Notes: generated by a model not told the origin, from the letters alone. 48,317 nucleotides of DNA from an uncultured Boseongicola sp. (GCA_905479635.1 CAJQNG010000034.1:1-48317); one strand, 5' to 3'. Shown: positions 18,583 to 27,929, numbered from the stretch's first letter. Translations and numbers: made by a program.

Positions 18583-18930
18583 CTCACACCCAAGTTCTTG
18601 CCGCTCTCTTCGTCAGGTAATCGATCCTTGGCGGGGCCATGCCGATATGCCGAAAAACCGCCACCTGACTGCTGCGACCTGATCAGAGCTATCGGCAGAT
18701 TTTGCCCATAATGTGGCGCGACCGGGTCATTCCGCATCCAATCCTGCGGCATTTTTAGAATTGTAGACGCAATTGATCCCAAATCTTGCGGTCAGCCGAA
18801 GCCGAGGCACAAGACTGCGCAAATCGCACATTAATCGTCGTTCTGCTGTTTCCGAAAATGCTTCACACTTTGTGCATGGCCCAGCGACCCTGACCGTGGG
18901 AGCATCACGAAATCTACGACAGAGCCGCCG
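18583..18930. other. Upstream region of the kinase operon
   Basis: About 348 bases between the stop of saccharopine dehydrogenase and the kinase start, both read leftwards. It must carry the operon promoter, but I see only weak boxes on the minus strand (for example TTGGGA with TCTAAA about 17 bp on, near 18753-18782). A 67-codon frame (18579-18782) has no ribosome-binding site and I reject it. No clear terminator follows the dehydrogenase gene. Confidence 0.4.
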
Positions 18931-19971
18931 CTAATCCGTGTGTGAGCGGTAAATTTCTGCCGCACGCGTCCAGACCCCTTCGGGATCCGACTTGAACGCC
19001 AAAAGATGTGGCAACAACTGCCCGGCAAAATCCTCGGAGGCTTCGCGCGGCAGCATCGACGGCAAATTATCAATTGCCATCACATCCAACAGGGGGGTCT
19101 CATGTACCCGCAGTGTCGGGGCATCCCATGACGTTATCCGGTCGTAAACTTTGATGGGCGAGAAATCACTGGACGGGTCGCAGGCAATATCACCAATCAT
19201 ATGCAGCTTTCGTTCGGCCCTTATGGCATCGACGGGCACAAAGACCGGCACGCCGGGGCTGGCAAGAATGCAATTCAGAAAGACGTCATGGGTCAGGATC
19301 TCGGGGAAAGGCCCGCCAGACGCGGTTTCAGCCATATCCCAGGCGGTTACGGGCAAACCCAAGCGATCGCACAGATCGCGCGCACCGGTGCCAACTCGCC
19401 CCAAGGCTCCGATAACGATGACGCTTGGCGTCTTTTCCTGAAGGGCCTCGCGCACATGCGACGTCATCGCGTCGGCCGATGCAAAAACCTGCGCTTTCGG
19501 GCAGGTACCTCCGGATTGCCCGGCAGCCCAGCCGATCAGCGAAACCGCAGCCCCGGCAAACCCCGCCCAGACGCCAAACGCCGCAACGCGCCGGCCTGAG
19601 GGGTCCGTCAGATACTCAAGATCAAGCAGCGTGCCGCCTCCCGCACGAAACCGGTCCAAAAGAACAGCGCCCTCTGCCTGTCCCTTATAGGCATGCCCGA
19701 ACATGATATGGCGGTGGCGCAAAGGCGTGCCATCATCAGGCAACTCCTTTAGCCCACAAATCACCGCGTCAACCGGCGCATCGACCCATGCACCTGCCAC
19801 CGCGATAGCCGCACCCGTGGCGCGATAAGCATCGGTCGGGATCGCGCGGCCAGGGTCGTCCTCGACCGTGACCTGATGCCCGGCCGCCATCAATGCCTCG
19901 ACCCCCTCGGGCATAACGCCAGCGCGCGCTTCATTTGCACGGGGTTCTTGCCTGACCCAGAAATGCGTCAT
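18931..19971 (-). CDS. Saccharopine dehydrogenase-like (LYS1 type)
   Basis: 346-residue enzyme of the alanine dehydrogenase/saccharopine dehydrogenase (NAD+, L-lysine-forming) family. Visible are the N-terminal RQEPRANEARAGVMPEG, the middle FGHAYKGQ and LLDLEYL, the nucleotide-binding VIVIGALGRVGTGA (about 184-197) and the late DNLPSMLPREAS. These match LYS1-type proteins, which split saccharopine to lysine and 2-oxoglutarate or work the reverse way. Its start overlaps the GST stop by 4 bp. No second saccharopine enzyme is in the window, so whether it serves lysine breakdown here is open. Confidence 0.88.
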   Translation of the reverse strand: MTHFWVRQEPRANEARAGVMPEGVEALMAAGHQVTVEDDPGRAIPTDAYRATGAAIAVAGAWVDAPVDAVICGLKELPDDGTPLRHRHIMFGHAYKGQAEGAVLLDRFRAGGGTLLDLEYLTDPSGRRVAAFGVWAGFAGAAVSLIGWAAGQSGGTCPKAQVFASADAMTSHVREALQEKTPSVIVIGALGRVGTGARDLCDRLGLPVTAWDMAETASGGPFPEILTHDVFLNCILASPGVPVFVPVDAIRAERKLHMIGDIACDPSSDFSPIKVYDRITSWDAPTLRVHETPLLDVMAIDNLPSMLPREASEDFAGQLLPHLLAFKSDPEGVWTRAAEIYRSHTD

Positions 19972-20582
19972 CCGATCATCCCCATATCATGCGCGGTCCG
20001 CACAGACGGGCGGCTGGCCATCGCCGCGCGAAACGCCGCCAACTTGGGGAAGTCCGCAATATCGACGCCATCCGCTTCCAACCAGCAACTGATTGGATAA
20101 AGCCAAGCATCGGCCAGCGTCACGTGATCCCCAAACAAAAACGGCCCTGCGATCAAGGCCTCGATATAGGTGCAACTTAGCGCCATCGTTTCCGGCACCT
20201 TTGCGGTCATATCTGCCCATGAGCGTTTCTCATCAGCCCAGCGCGCGCCGCGCATTTTGTGGGCGTGGTTCACATGCATGGTTGAGGCCAGAAAATACAT
20301 CACTTCGCGCATCCGCGCCGCATGCAAAGGATCAACCGGAACAAGGCTTGGCACCTCGGTTGCGGCTAGGTACTCAAGGATCGCTCCGGTCTCGGTCAAA
20401 ACACCCTCGGGCGTGACCAAAGCGGGCACCCGCCCCTTTGGATTCACCTTGTGAAACGCGGGCTTGGTTTGTTCACCGCTCGCGAAGTCCACCCGAATGC
20501 CCTCCCAAGGGACATTGCCTTCGTTCAAAACAATCGCCGTCGCAGAAGCGATGGTGTTTGGTGCCCAGTAAAGCTTCAACAT
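19968..20582 (-). CDS. Glutathione S-transferase family protein
   Basis: 204-residue cytosolic protein with the two-part GST layout: an N-terminal thioredoxin fold (about 1-80) containing VNPKGRVPALVTPEG and LTETGAILEYLA, which supply the cis-proline and the glutathione-carboxylate contact, and an all-helical C-terminal domain (about 90-204). Substrate is unknown. It lies 12 bp after the phosphatase-like gene and overlaps the saccharopine dehydrogenase start, so the three are probably one transcript. Confidence 0.9.
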   Translation of the reverse strand: MLKLYWAPNTIASATAIVLNEGNVPWEGIRVDFASGEQTKPAFHKVNPKGRVPALVTPEGVLTETGAILEYLAATEVPSLVPVDPLHAARMREVMYFLASTMHVNHAHKMRGARWADEKRSWADMTAKVPETMALSCTYIEALIAGPFLFGDHVTLADAWLYPISCWLEADGVDIADFPKLAAFRAAMASRPSVRTAHDMGMIG

Positions 20583-20594
20583 CCGTGATCTCCC

Positions 20595-21236
20595 TTAGAA
20601 GTGCGTGCGTGCCGATGCGCGTTCCGGCCGGTCCAGATGGGGAATCGCATTAAACCCCGCCAAAAACGCCGATCCGTCCCGCACCGTCAGTCTATGTATC
20701 GAGGTGTTCCAGATCGGCAGCATAACATGGCTCATCCGCACCAGATCAAGATCGAGGATATGCCGAAGCACCATCCCGATCACGCCGCCGGACGTCACAC
20801 ATAATAACTGTCTGCCCGGAACAGAGGCTTCCTCTAAAAGAGCGGCCACGCGCGTCTCGAAATTCTCGTAGGTTTCCTGACCTTCAATCTCCGCCTGCTT
20901 CCAGGCGGCGAACACTTTTGGCATGTGATCACTGAAGGTATCGGGCGTCGGCATTGGCGCGCCCATCACGGTATGCATCTGATCCGTCAGCCGAAAATAG
21001 TCGATCTCATTGAGGCGTGCATCCTCGTCCGCTTCCCAGCCCATGGCTGCAACCGTCTGGCGGTGCCTCACAAGCGTTCCCGAAATCACGTGATCAAAAC
21101 CATAGCCATGATCGCGCATCCACTCCCCAAGCCAGGAAGATTGCGTGACACCAAGATCGCTCAGCCGGTCATAGTCTTCTTCCGTGTTGGCCGCGGAATT
21201 CGCCTGCCCGTGTCGGACAAGAATGATTTCGCCCAT
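20595..21236 (-). CDS. Histidine phosphatase (phosphoglycerate mutase-like) protein
   Basis: 213-residue member of the histidine phosphatase superfamily. The phosphohistidine motif LVRHGQANS is at about 5-13, and an Arg-rich ISGTLVRHRQT follows. In the late motif, where the family usually has a second His in a VSHGG-type sequence, this protein reads VTSGGVIG, so that His appears replaced by Ser. It may still act with another general acid or have changed function. I start at ATG 21236, behind AAGGAG; a longer frame upstream to 21365 is Arg-rich and unlike the family. First gene of the three-gene minus-strand unit. Confidence 0.87.
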   Translation of the reverse strand: MGEIILVRHGQANSAANTEEDYDRLSDLGVTQSSWLGEWMRDHGYGFDHVISGTLVRHRQTVAAMGWEADEDARLNEIDYFRLTDQMHTVMGAPMPTPDTFSDHMPKVFAAWKQAEIEGQETYENFETRVAALLEEASVPGRQLLCVTSGGVIGMVLRHILDLDLVRMSHVMLPIWNTSIHRLTVRDGSAFLAGFNAIPHLDRPERASARTHF

Positions 21237-21439
21237 GGTGTGTCTCCTTCGCCACCGGCGATATCGGATCACAGCAGACTTGCCAATCGCGCGAAGTTGC
21301 GCGCTGCGCTTTCGCTCATCTGTTTGCGATCTGACACGCGCGGCGCCGCAAAGACGCATTTTCACTCACCCCTGTCGCCTTTGAGACGTTCCGATTGCCG
21401 CACGAGTGGTTTAACCTTCTGGCAAAGGGAGCCGACCGT

Positions 21440-24205
21440 ATGAGCGACAAGATCAAATTCACACTGGATGGCCGCGACGTGGAAGCCCGCGCAGACGAGA
21501 CCATCTGGGAAGTCGCCAAGCGGGAAGGCACGCTGATCCCGCACCTTTGCCACAAAGATGCGCCGGGCTACCGCGCGGACGGCAACTGTCGCGCCTGCAT
21601 GGTCTCAATCGACGGTGAACGCACGCTGGCCGCCTCCTGCATCCGCATGCCGACCGAAGGCATGACCGTCTCAAGCACCGGTGCGCGCGAAACGCAGGCT
21701 CGCAAGCTGGTCATGGAGATGCTTGTCACGGACCAGCCGGAGCAAAATGCGGCGCACGACAAATCAAGCCACCTGTGGGACATGGCCGACGCCCAGGGTA
21801 TCGAGACCTCTCGCTTTCCTAAACTGGAACAGGGCCGCATTCCGCTTCTGGATGACAGCCACGTGGCGATGAGCGTGAACCTTGACGCCTGCATTCAGTG
21901 CGGTCTTTGCGTGCGTGCTTGCCGCGAGGTTCAGGTCAACGACGTGATCGGCATGGCCGGACGCGGCCACGACAGCTACCCCGTCTTCGACTTTGACGAT
22001 CCGATGGGCGACAGCACCTGCGTGGCCTGCGGCGAATGCGTGCAGGCTTGCCCGACCGGCGCCCTTATGCCTGCAACCGTCACGGAAGGTGCGGGCGTCG
22101 GCGACAGCAAAGACTTCGATAGCGAAGTTGCTTCAATCTGCCCGTTCTGCGGCGTCGGCTGTCAGGTCTCGCTCAAAGTCAAAGACGGCAAAGTAAAATA
22201 CGTCGACGGCATCAATGGCCCTGCCAACGAAGGGCGCCTCTGCGTCAAGGGCCGCTTTGGCTTTGACTATATCCACCACCCCCATCGCCTGACGAAACCT
22301 CTGATCCGTCGCGAAGATGCGCCCGCAAAAGGCCTCAACGTCGATCCCGGCGACTGGCATACGCACTTCCGCGAAGCGACCTGGGACGAAGCCCTTGATG
22401 TTGCCGCCACTGGCCTGAAAGGCCGCGGTCGTGAAGTCGCGGGCTTTGGCTCGGCCAAATGCACCAACGAAGAGGCCTATCTTTTCCAAAAGTTCATCCG
22501 TCAGGGCTTTGGCCACAATAACGTCGATCACTGCACGCGCCTTTGCCACGCGTCCTCGGTCGCGGCTCTCCTGGAAAACGTCGGCTCGGGTGCTGTCACC
22601 GCGACCTTCAACGAAATCGAAAACGCCGATGTCGCCATTGTCATCGGTGCGAACCCAATCGAAAACCATCCCGTAGCGGCGACGTTCTTCAAACAGTTCA
22701 CCAAACGCGGCGGCAAGCTTATCGTCATGGACCCGCGCGGTCAGGCGCTGAAACGTTTTGCCACTCACATGCTGCAATTCCGTCCCGGCGCAGACGTGTC
22801 CATGCTGAACGCGATCATGCACACAATTGTCGAAGAAAGCCTTTACGACCAACAATACATCGAAGCCTATACCGAGAACTGGGAGGCCGAAAAAGCCCAC
22901 CTCAAGGACTTCTCTCCCGAAAAGATGTCCGCGATCTGCGGTATCGATGCCGAAACGCTCCGCGCTGTCGCCCGCGATTTCGCGACAGCCAAGGCCGGAA
23001 TGATTTTCTGGGGCATGGGCATCAGCCAGCATATCCACGGCACCGACAATTCCCGCTGCCTGATTTCGCTTGCCCTTATGACGGGCCAGGTCGGCCGTCC
23101 CGGCGCGGGCCTCCATCCCCTTCGCGGCCAGAATAACGTTCAGGGCGCCTCGGATGCGGGTCTCGTTCCGATGTTCCTGCCTGATTACCAATCCGTCACC
23201 GACGACGGCGTGCGATCCGCGTTCACCGATGTCTGGAAATCAGACGATTTCTCGAACGAAAAGGGCCTGACCGTCACCGAGATCATGGACGCGGTTCACG
23301 ACGGCAATATCAAGGCAATGTACATCCTTGGCGAGAACCCAGCGATGTCCGACCCGGATGTTGAACACGCCCGCGACGCGCTTGCAAAGCTTGACCACCT
23401 CGTCGTGCAGGACATCTTCATCACCGAAACGGCCAACTATGCAGACGTGATCCTGCCAGCATCGGCGTTCTACGAAAAGTCCGGCACTGTTACGAATACC
23501 AACCGACAAGTGCAGATGGGTCGTCCGGCGGTCGCTCCTCCAGGCGAGGCGCGCGAAGACTGGTTGATCACCGTTGATCTTGCCAAACGCTGCGGGCTGA
23601 ACTGGGACTACACGACCCCCGCTGACGTTTTCGCCGAGATGAAGCTCAATATGACCTCTCTCGACAACATCACCTGGGATCGTCTCGAAACCGAAAACGC
23701 GGTCACCTATCCATCGCTTAGCCCAACTGATCCCGGACAAGCCATTGTCTTCGGAGATGGATTTCCGCGCTCTGACGGCCGCGCACGCTTTACGCCTGCC
23801 TCTGTCATTGCACCGGACGAAACGCCTGATGCGGACTACCCGATGATCCTGACCACGGGCCGTCAGCTGGAACACTGGCACACCGGGTCGATGACACGCC
23901 GCTCAAAAGTTCTCGACGCGGTTGAGCCGGAGGCGAACTGCTCGCTGCATCCGTCCACGCTGTACAAGCTTGAGGTCGAACCCGGTGGCCACGTCCGCCT
24001 GACCACACGCCGTGGCACCATCACGCTGATGGCCCGCGCCGACCGCGCTGTTGCACCCGATATGGTGTTCGTGCCCTTCGCCTTCGTAGAAGCGGCGGCA
24101 AACGTTCTGACAAACCCGGCTGTAGACCCCTACGGCAAGATCCCCGAGTTCAAATTCGCAGCAGTCAAAGTCGAAAAGGCCGAGGATCAGGTCGCGGCGG
24201 AGTAA
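21440..24205 (+). CDS. Molybdenum formate dehydrogenase alpha subunit
   Basis: 921-residue oxidoreductase that should oxidise formate to CO2. In order: a [2Fe-2S] ferredoxin domain (Cys37, 50, 53, 67); a two-cluster ferredoxin domain (CIQCGLCVRAC 151-161 and CVACGECVQAC 194-204); the [4Fe-4S] motif CPFCGVGC with a distal Cys (234, 237, 241, 268); then the bis-MGD molybdopterin domains. Catalytic Cys369-His370 lies in DHCTRLCH, the place of selenocysteine-His in FdhF. The segment AAHDKSSHLW (104-113) lacks the cysteines that FdsA/NuoG proteins use for a His-Cys3 cluster. No fdsB, fdsG or fdhD gene is near. Start at ATG 21440 behind GGGAG. A related molybdopterin oxidoreductase cannot be excluded. 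Confidence 0.9.
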   Translation: MSDKIKFTLDGRDVEARADETIWEVAKREGTLIPHLCHKDAPGYRADGNCRACMVSIDGERTLAASCIRMPTEGMTVSSTGARETQARKLVMEMLVTDQPEQNAAHDKSSHLWDMADAQGIETSRFPKLEQGRIPLLDDSHVAMSVNLDACIQCGLCVRACREVQVNDVIGMAGRGHDSYPVFDFDDPMGDSTCVACGECVQACPTGALMPATVTEGAGVGDSKDFDSEVASICPFCGVGCQVSLKVKDGKVKYVDGINGPANEGRLCVKGRFGFDYIHHPHRLTKPLIRREDAPAKGLNVDPGDWHTHFREATWDEALDVAATGLKGRGREVAGFGSAKCTNEEAYLFQKFIRQGFGHNNVDHCTRLCHASSVAALLENVGSGAVTATFNEIENADVAIVIGANPIENHPVAATFFKQFTKRGGKLIVMDPRGQALKRFATHMLQFRPGADVSMLNAIMHTIVEESLYDQQYIEAYTENWEAEKAHLKDFSPEKMSAICGIDAETLRAVARDFATAKAGMIFWGMGISQHIHGTDNSRCLISLALMTGQVGRPGAGLHPLRGQNNVQGASDAGLVPMFLPDYQSVTDDGVRSAFTDVWKSDDFSNEKGLTVTEIMDAVHDGNIKAMYILGENPAMSDPDVEHARDALAKLDHLVVQDIFITETANYADVILPASAFYEKSGTVTNTNRQVQMGRPAVAPPGEAREDWLITVDLAKRCGLNWDYTTPADVFAEMKLNMTSLDNITWDRLETENAVTYPSLSPTDPGQAIVFGDGFPRSDGRARFTPASVIAPDETPDADYPMILTTGRQLEHWHTGSMTRRSKVLDAVEPEANCSLHPSTLYKLEVEPGGHVRLTTRRGTITLMARADRAVAPDMVFVPFAFVEAAANVLTNPAVDPYGKIPEFKFAAVKVEKAEDQVAAE

Positions 24206-24394
24206 TTAAATCTGAGGCTCGGGATCATCCTCGCCGGACACACGCCGCCACTGGGTCAGATGCTCTGGCACGCCGCCACGGGACGTCAAGATATCGCCCA
24301 TCAGCGGCCAACTGGGCTTCGGCGACGACTGTATGCGCTGGTCGGTTTCATAAATGGGACTCGCGCCCCAGTCTAATAATGTCGCATCGCTCAT
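24206..24394 (-). CDS. Small hypothetical protein
   Basis: 62-residue frame ending directly at the formate dehydrogenase stop, on the opposite strand. The composition (mixed polar, several Trp and Pro, acidic end) looks protein-like, and it fills the gap before rsmD. The ribosome-binding site is weak. I recognise no family. It could be a chance frame. Confidence 0.4.
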   Translation of the reverse strand: MSDATLLDWGASPIYETDQRIQSSPKPSWPLMGDILTSRGGVPEHLTQWRRVSGEDDPEPQI

Positions 24395-24441
24395 TTTGTC
24401 AGATTAATCCAAGTCGCACGCATCACCAAATCACATCCGGA

Positions 24442-25005
24442 TCAGGCCTCAAACCGCAGGACCGTCACCCAGGTTTCGCCGTAACGGCGTGCATCCAGTT
24501 TTGAAAAGCCTGTCGGAGCATCCTGCTCGCCCGCCTCTTCCCAGACAACCAAAGCGCCCAGGTCAATCCAGCCACCCTTCGTCGCCGCCGCCAAGCCACG
24601 CGCGCCCAGGCCCTTGCCATAGGGCGGGTCAAGAAACACCAAAGTCGCGGGCGTATCAGGGTTTGGACCCAACCGCTGCGCATCGCGCGCTATCACACGG
24701 ACATCATCCGAAACGCGCGCGCGCTGGATATTGTCAGCGATCAAACGGCCTGCGACACGTCCTGAGTCCACAAAGACACAATGGTCAGCTCCCCGACTTA
24801 AAGCCTCAAGCCCCAGCGCACCGGTTCCCGCAAACAGATCAAGCACGCGCGCGCCCTCCACAGGATCACCGTAGCCGCCGTTTTGCAAAAGATTGAAAAT
24901 CGACTCGCGCACACGGTCCGACGTTGGCCTCAAGTGTGCAGCCGCATCGCCTTTACCAACTGAGGCAAGGCCAAGCCCGCGCATGCGTCCGCCAATGATC
25001 CTCAC
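24442..25005 (-). CDS. rsmD: 16S rRNA (guanine966-N2)-methyltransferase
   Basis: 187-residue SAM-dependent enzyme that methylates G966 of 16S rRNA. The N-terminus MRIIGGRMRG is typical, followed by LRPTSDRVRESIFN, the SAM motif VLDLFAGTGALGLEALSRGA (about 59-78) and the catalytic DPPY in FLDPPYGKG (about 125-128). Length matches RsmD. The start overlaps the end of the flavoprotein gene by 4 bp. Confidence 0.95.
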   Translation of the reverse strand: MRIIGGRMRGLGLASVGKGDAAAHLRPTSDRVRESIFNLLQNGGYGDPVEGARVLDLFAGTGALGLEALSRGADHCVFVDSGRVAGRLIADNIQRARVSDDVRVIARDAQRLGPNPDTPATLVFLDPPYGKGLGARGLAAATKGGWIDLGALVVWEEAGEQDAPTGFSKLDARRYGETWVTVLRFEA

Positions 25006-26210
25006 GGCTTCAACAGGGCTTTCATGTCGGTTTCAGGATCAGCCAGCACCTCTGGCGCGGGACTTTTCCCCGCCTCGATCAACCGCTTGCCGACCATGTA
25101 ATCACGCGGCGCATTGATCGCATCGACGGCCAACAACTGATCGCCCGCAAAATACCAAAAACTCCGCGCAGCGCCTACTTTGCGAGCAACCACGCGGTCA
25201 TACCCCGTATTCAAACCAGCAATCTGCAATTTCAGATCATACTGATCCGACCAGAACCAGGGTTGCGGGACATAGGCTGTCTCGGCTCCAAGAATATTGC
25301 TCGCAATGGTCTCGGACTGATCAATGGCGTTCTGCACCGATTCCAATCGCAACCGACCGCCCTTGTACGGAAAGCTTGCGCAGTCCCCCGCAGCCCAAAT
25401 GCCCTCGACCGACGTGCGCCCGAATTCATCCACTGCAATCCCGTTGTCACACTCAATACCGGCACGCTCCGCCAACCGCGTATCAGGACGAATACCCATG
25501 CCAAGGATCACGAAATCAATATGGAGCATCGTGCCATCCGACAACAGCGCGCCCGTCACATGCCCGCCGCCGCCAACAAGCCGCTCAAGTCCGACGCCCT
25601 CGTGGATATCGACCCCATGGGCGCGATGAGCCTCGCGAATGACATCTGCCGTCTCTGGCGAGGCCACACGCCCCAGAATACGCGGAGACATTTCAATCAA
25701 CGTCACATGCACGCCAAGTTTGGTCGCAACCGCTGCGGCCTCAAGCCCAATATAGCCACCACCAACAACCAGCGCCCGCGCGCCGCGCTGGAACCGAGGC
25801 TCCATCCGGTCCACGTCGGCCAGGCCCCGCACAGTGAAGACACCCTCCAAATCCCCCCCAATCGCGGCGGGCAAATGGTTCGGTATTGACCCGGTCGTCA
25901 GGACAAGCTGATCATATGTGATCCACTCCCCGCCAATATCGACAGCCTTGCGCTCCGTATCAATCTCGGTCACCGGACAGCCGAGGCGCAGCTGGATATT
26001 GTTGTCGGCGTACCAGGCCTCAGGCCGCAGATAGAGCCGCTCTTCTGCCATCTCCCCAAGCAAATAGGCCTTCGACAAAGGCGGACGCTGATACGGCGGC
26101 ACGCTTTCACCACAGACGACCGTGATCGGCATCTCCGCGCCAAGTGCTCGCAATTTGGCGACCAAAGACGCCCCCGCCTGTCCGCCACCAACGACAAAAA
26201 TTCCGCTCAT
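25002..26210 (-). CDS. NAD(P)H-dependent ferredoxin/rubredoxin reductase-like flavoprotein
   Basis: 402-residue FAD enzyme of the pyridine nucleotide-disulphide oxidoreductase class, closest in layout to putidaredoxin/rhodocoxin reductases. FAD motif VVGGGQAGASL at 6-16, NAD motif VVGGGYIGLEAA near 148-159, and a late FAD-contact segment WAAGDCASF. No redox CxxxxC disulphide is seen, fitting ferredoxin reductases rather than glutathione reductases. I start at ATG 26210, where the protein begins MSGIFVVGGG; an upstream frame to 26300 is not family-like. The partner ferredoxin or P450 is not in the window. Confidence 0.9.
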   Translation of the reverse strand: MSGIFVVGGGQAGASLVAKLRALGAEMPITVVCGESVPPYQRPPLSKAYLLGEMAEERLYLRPEAWYADNNIQLRLGCPVTEIDTERKAVDIGGEWITYDQLVLTTGSIPNHLPAAIGGDLEGVFTVRGLADVDRMEPRFQRGARALVVGGGYIGLEAAAVATKLGVHVTLIEMSPRILGRVASPETADVIREAHRAHGVDIHEGVGLERLVGGGGHVTGALLSDGTMLHIDFVILGMGIRPDTRLAERAGIECDNGIAVDEFGRTSVEGIWAAGDCASFPYKGGRLRLESVQNAIDQSETIASNILGAETAYVPQPWFWSDQYDLKLQIAGLNTGYDRVVARKVGAARSFWYFAGDQLLAVDAINAPRDYMVGKRLIEAGKSPAPEVLADPETDMKALLKP

Positions 26211-26289
26211 TCGCTTTGCCCTCTGGTCAAACCCATCCACCACGTTATGTCCCGTATCAACCTCAGTAGCCACCCGGAGTTCCCCTGCA

Positions 26290-26778
26290 ATGCCTATCAC
26301 CGTCGGCGACCGTATCCAGTCATCAACTGTTCTTCACATGGGCGAGAACGGACCCGAAGAAATCGACGTCGCCAAGCACATTTCCGGCAAGCGCGTCGTT
26401 ATCTTCGGACTGCCTGGGGCCTTCACATCGACTTGTTCGATGGCGCATCTGCCAAGTTTCATCCGCACATACGAAGCGTTCAAGGAAAAAGGCATCGACG
26501 AAATCATCTGTGTTTCAGTCAACGATGTCTTCGTGATGGCCAAATGGGGCGAGACAACAGGCGCAACAGAAGCTGGAATTACCATGTTGGCGGACTGGTC
26601 CAGCGCCTTTGGTAAATCCATCGGCCTGACTTTTGATGCCCCCCCCGTTGGCTACATCCAGCGCATCCTGCGCTGCGCCATGGTCGTAAACGACGGCGTT
26701 GTCGAAGTGCTTCAGGTCGAAGAGGGGCGCGGTGTCTGTGAAATGACGGCCGGCGAAACTCTTCTTGAAATGGTCTAG
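26290..26778 (+). CDS. Peroxiredoxin 5 family protein
   Basis: 162-residue thiol peroxidase that reduces hydrogen peroxide or organic peroxides. The active site PGAFTSTCS carries the Pro-x3-Thr-x2-Cys arrangement with peroxidatic Cys49; an Arg near 127 (RILRC) is in the expected place. Other cysteines (after the Arg and in GVCEM) might act in resolving. The start at ATG 26290 gives the family N-terminus. It faces the flavoprotein gene across about 80 bp and ends 3 bp from the convergent mechanosensitive channel gene. Confidence 0.93.
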   Translation: MPITVGDRIQSSTVLHMGENGPEEIDVAKHISGKRVVIFGLPGAFTSTCSMAHLPSFIRTYEAFKEKGIDEIICVSVNDVFVMAKWGETTGATEAGITMLADWSSAFGKSIGLTFDAPPVGYIQRILRCAMVVNDGVVEVLQVEEGRGVCEMTAGETLLEMV

Positions 26779-26781
26779 CGC

Positions 26782-27636
26782 TTAGGCAGAGATGTTACGA
26801 ACGGTGCGCGTCGGGAACGGAATATCGATCCCGCCGGCATCGAACGCCTCTTTCACAAGACGTTTCATATCGGCCTGATACTGAAAATATGCAGCCGCAG
26901 GCACCCAGACCCGTACAAGAAAGTCGACCGAGAAGTCGCCAAGGTTGTTCACTTGAATGAACGGCTCGGGGTCTGTCAATGAGCGCGGATCGCCAAGAAT
27001 AGTGTCTTTGATAATCTGCTCGGCCTTGGCAAGATCGGCACCATAAGCAACACCGAAAATCCATTCTGCACGTCGTCTGTCATATACCGAGTAGTTCGTG
27101 ATCGTACTCGACCAGACCGACGTGTTCGGCATAATGATCTGAACATTATCCAACGTCGCAAGTTCCGTCGTAAAGATTGAAATGTCCTTGACCGTCCCCA
27201 TAACGCCGTTGACGGACACGAAATCGCCGACCTTGATCGGACGGAAAACCACCAGCATCACACCGGATGCCACGCCACTTAGAACACCTTGCAAAGCAAG
27301 ACCAATTGCAAGACCGGCGGCACCAAGAAGCGCAATAAGGGACGCCGTCTGGAAGCCGAAATTCTGCAGGACGAATATTATCGTCAGCGCCAGAAGACCG
27401 TAGCGCACGATATTGGCCAGGAAGCCACCCATCGTCTTGTCGAAGTGACGGGATCTCTCCGCCAGCCGAATAATCCGGCGGCGGAAGAAGCCTGCCAAAA
27501 AGAAGCCTACGATCAGGATCACGCTGGCCAGCATTACCTGCCCCGCGATATCGATCAGAAAGCGAACCGTGAAAAGATCGCCCACCGTCGTGCCATCGAC
27601 GACTTGGTAACCCATTAACTGGTCGAGGTATTCCAT
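26782..27636 (-). CDS. Small-conductance mechanosensitive channel (MscS family)
   Basis: 284-residue inner-membrane channel that opens under osmotic down-shock. Three membrane segments lie within about residues 20-145. The pore-lining helix is GLAIGLALQGVLSGVASGV, followed by RPIKVGDFV and the beta domain with NGVMGTVKDI. Length matches the short E. coli-type MscS. The start codon region touches the stop of the pterin dehydratase gene (shared base at 27636), so it is translated with that gene. Confidence 0.94.
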   Translation of the reverse strand: MEYLDQLMGYQVVDGTTVGDLFTVRFLIDIAGQVMLASVILIVGFFLAGFFRRRIIRLAERSRHFDKTMGGFLANIVRYGLLALTIIFVLQNFGFQTASLIALLGAAGLAIGLALQGVLSGVASGVMLVVFRPIKVGDFVSVNGVMGTVKDISIFTTELATLDNVQIIMPNTSVWSSTITNYSVYDRRRAEWIFGVAYGADLAKAEQIIKDTILGDPRSLTDPEPFIQVNNLGDFSVDFLVRVWVPAAAYFQYQADMKRLVKEAFDAGGIDIPFPTRTVRNISA

Positions 27637-27929
27637 CAGGCCGCCTTGTCCATCTTCTCTGCCAGCGCAGCGTCAAGGGCGGACAGACCACCGGCGTCAT
27701 GCGTCGTCAAGGTCACCTCGACACGGTTGTAGACGTTAAACCACTCGGGGTGATGGTTCATCTTCTCAGCCACAAGCGCCATCCGGGTCATCCACCCAAA
27801 GGCCTCGATGAAACTGCCAAACTTGAACGTCTTGGTGATCGCATCACGATCTTCGCCCAACACCCATCCCGTCGCAGTCAGTGTCGACACCGCCGCCTCG
27901 CGCGCTTTACCTGTTAGTTTCTCGCTCAT
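27636..27929 (-). CDS. phhB: 4a-hydroxytetrahydrobiopterin dehydratase (pterin carbinolamine dehydratase)
   Basis: 97-residue enzyme that recycles 4a-hydroxytetrahydropterin. It carries the signature [23 protein letters not shown], with the His-His-Pro active-site motif, and ends in a helix. No phenylalanine hydroxylase gene is present in the window, which is common in this group. Its start overlaps the preceding acyltransferase gene by 4 bp. Confidence 0.95.
   Translation of the reverse strand: MSEKLTGKAREAAVSTLTATGWVLGEDRDAITKTFKFGSFIEAFGWMTRMALVAEKMNHHPEWFNVYNRVEVTLTTHDAGGLSALDAALAEKMDKAA

Noticed and set aside
18579-18782. 67-codon frame upstream of the kinase
   Set aside because: No ribosome-binding site and no recognisable features; it lies in the presumed promoter region.
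22133-23191. 352-codon frame antisense to the formate dehydrogenase gene
   Set aside because: Shadow frame; the plus strand encodes all expected iron-sulphur and molybdopterin motifs.
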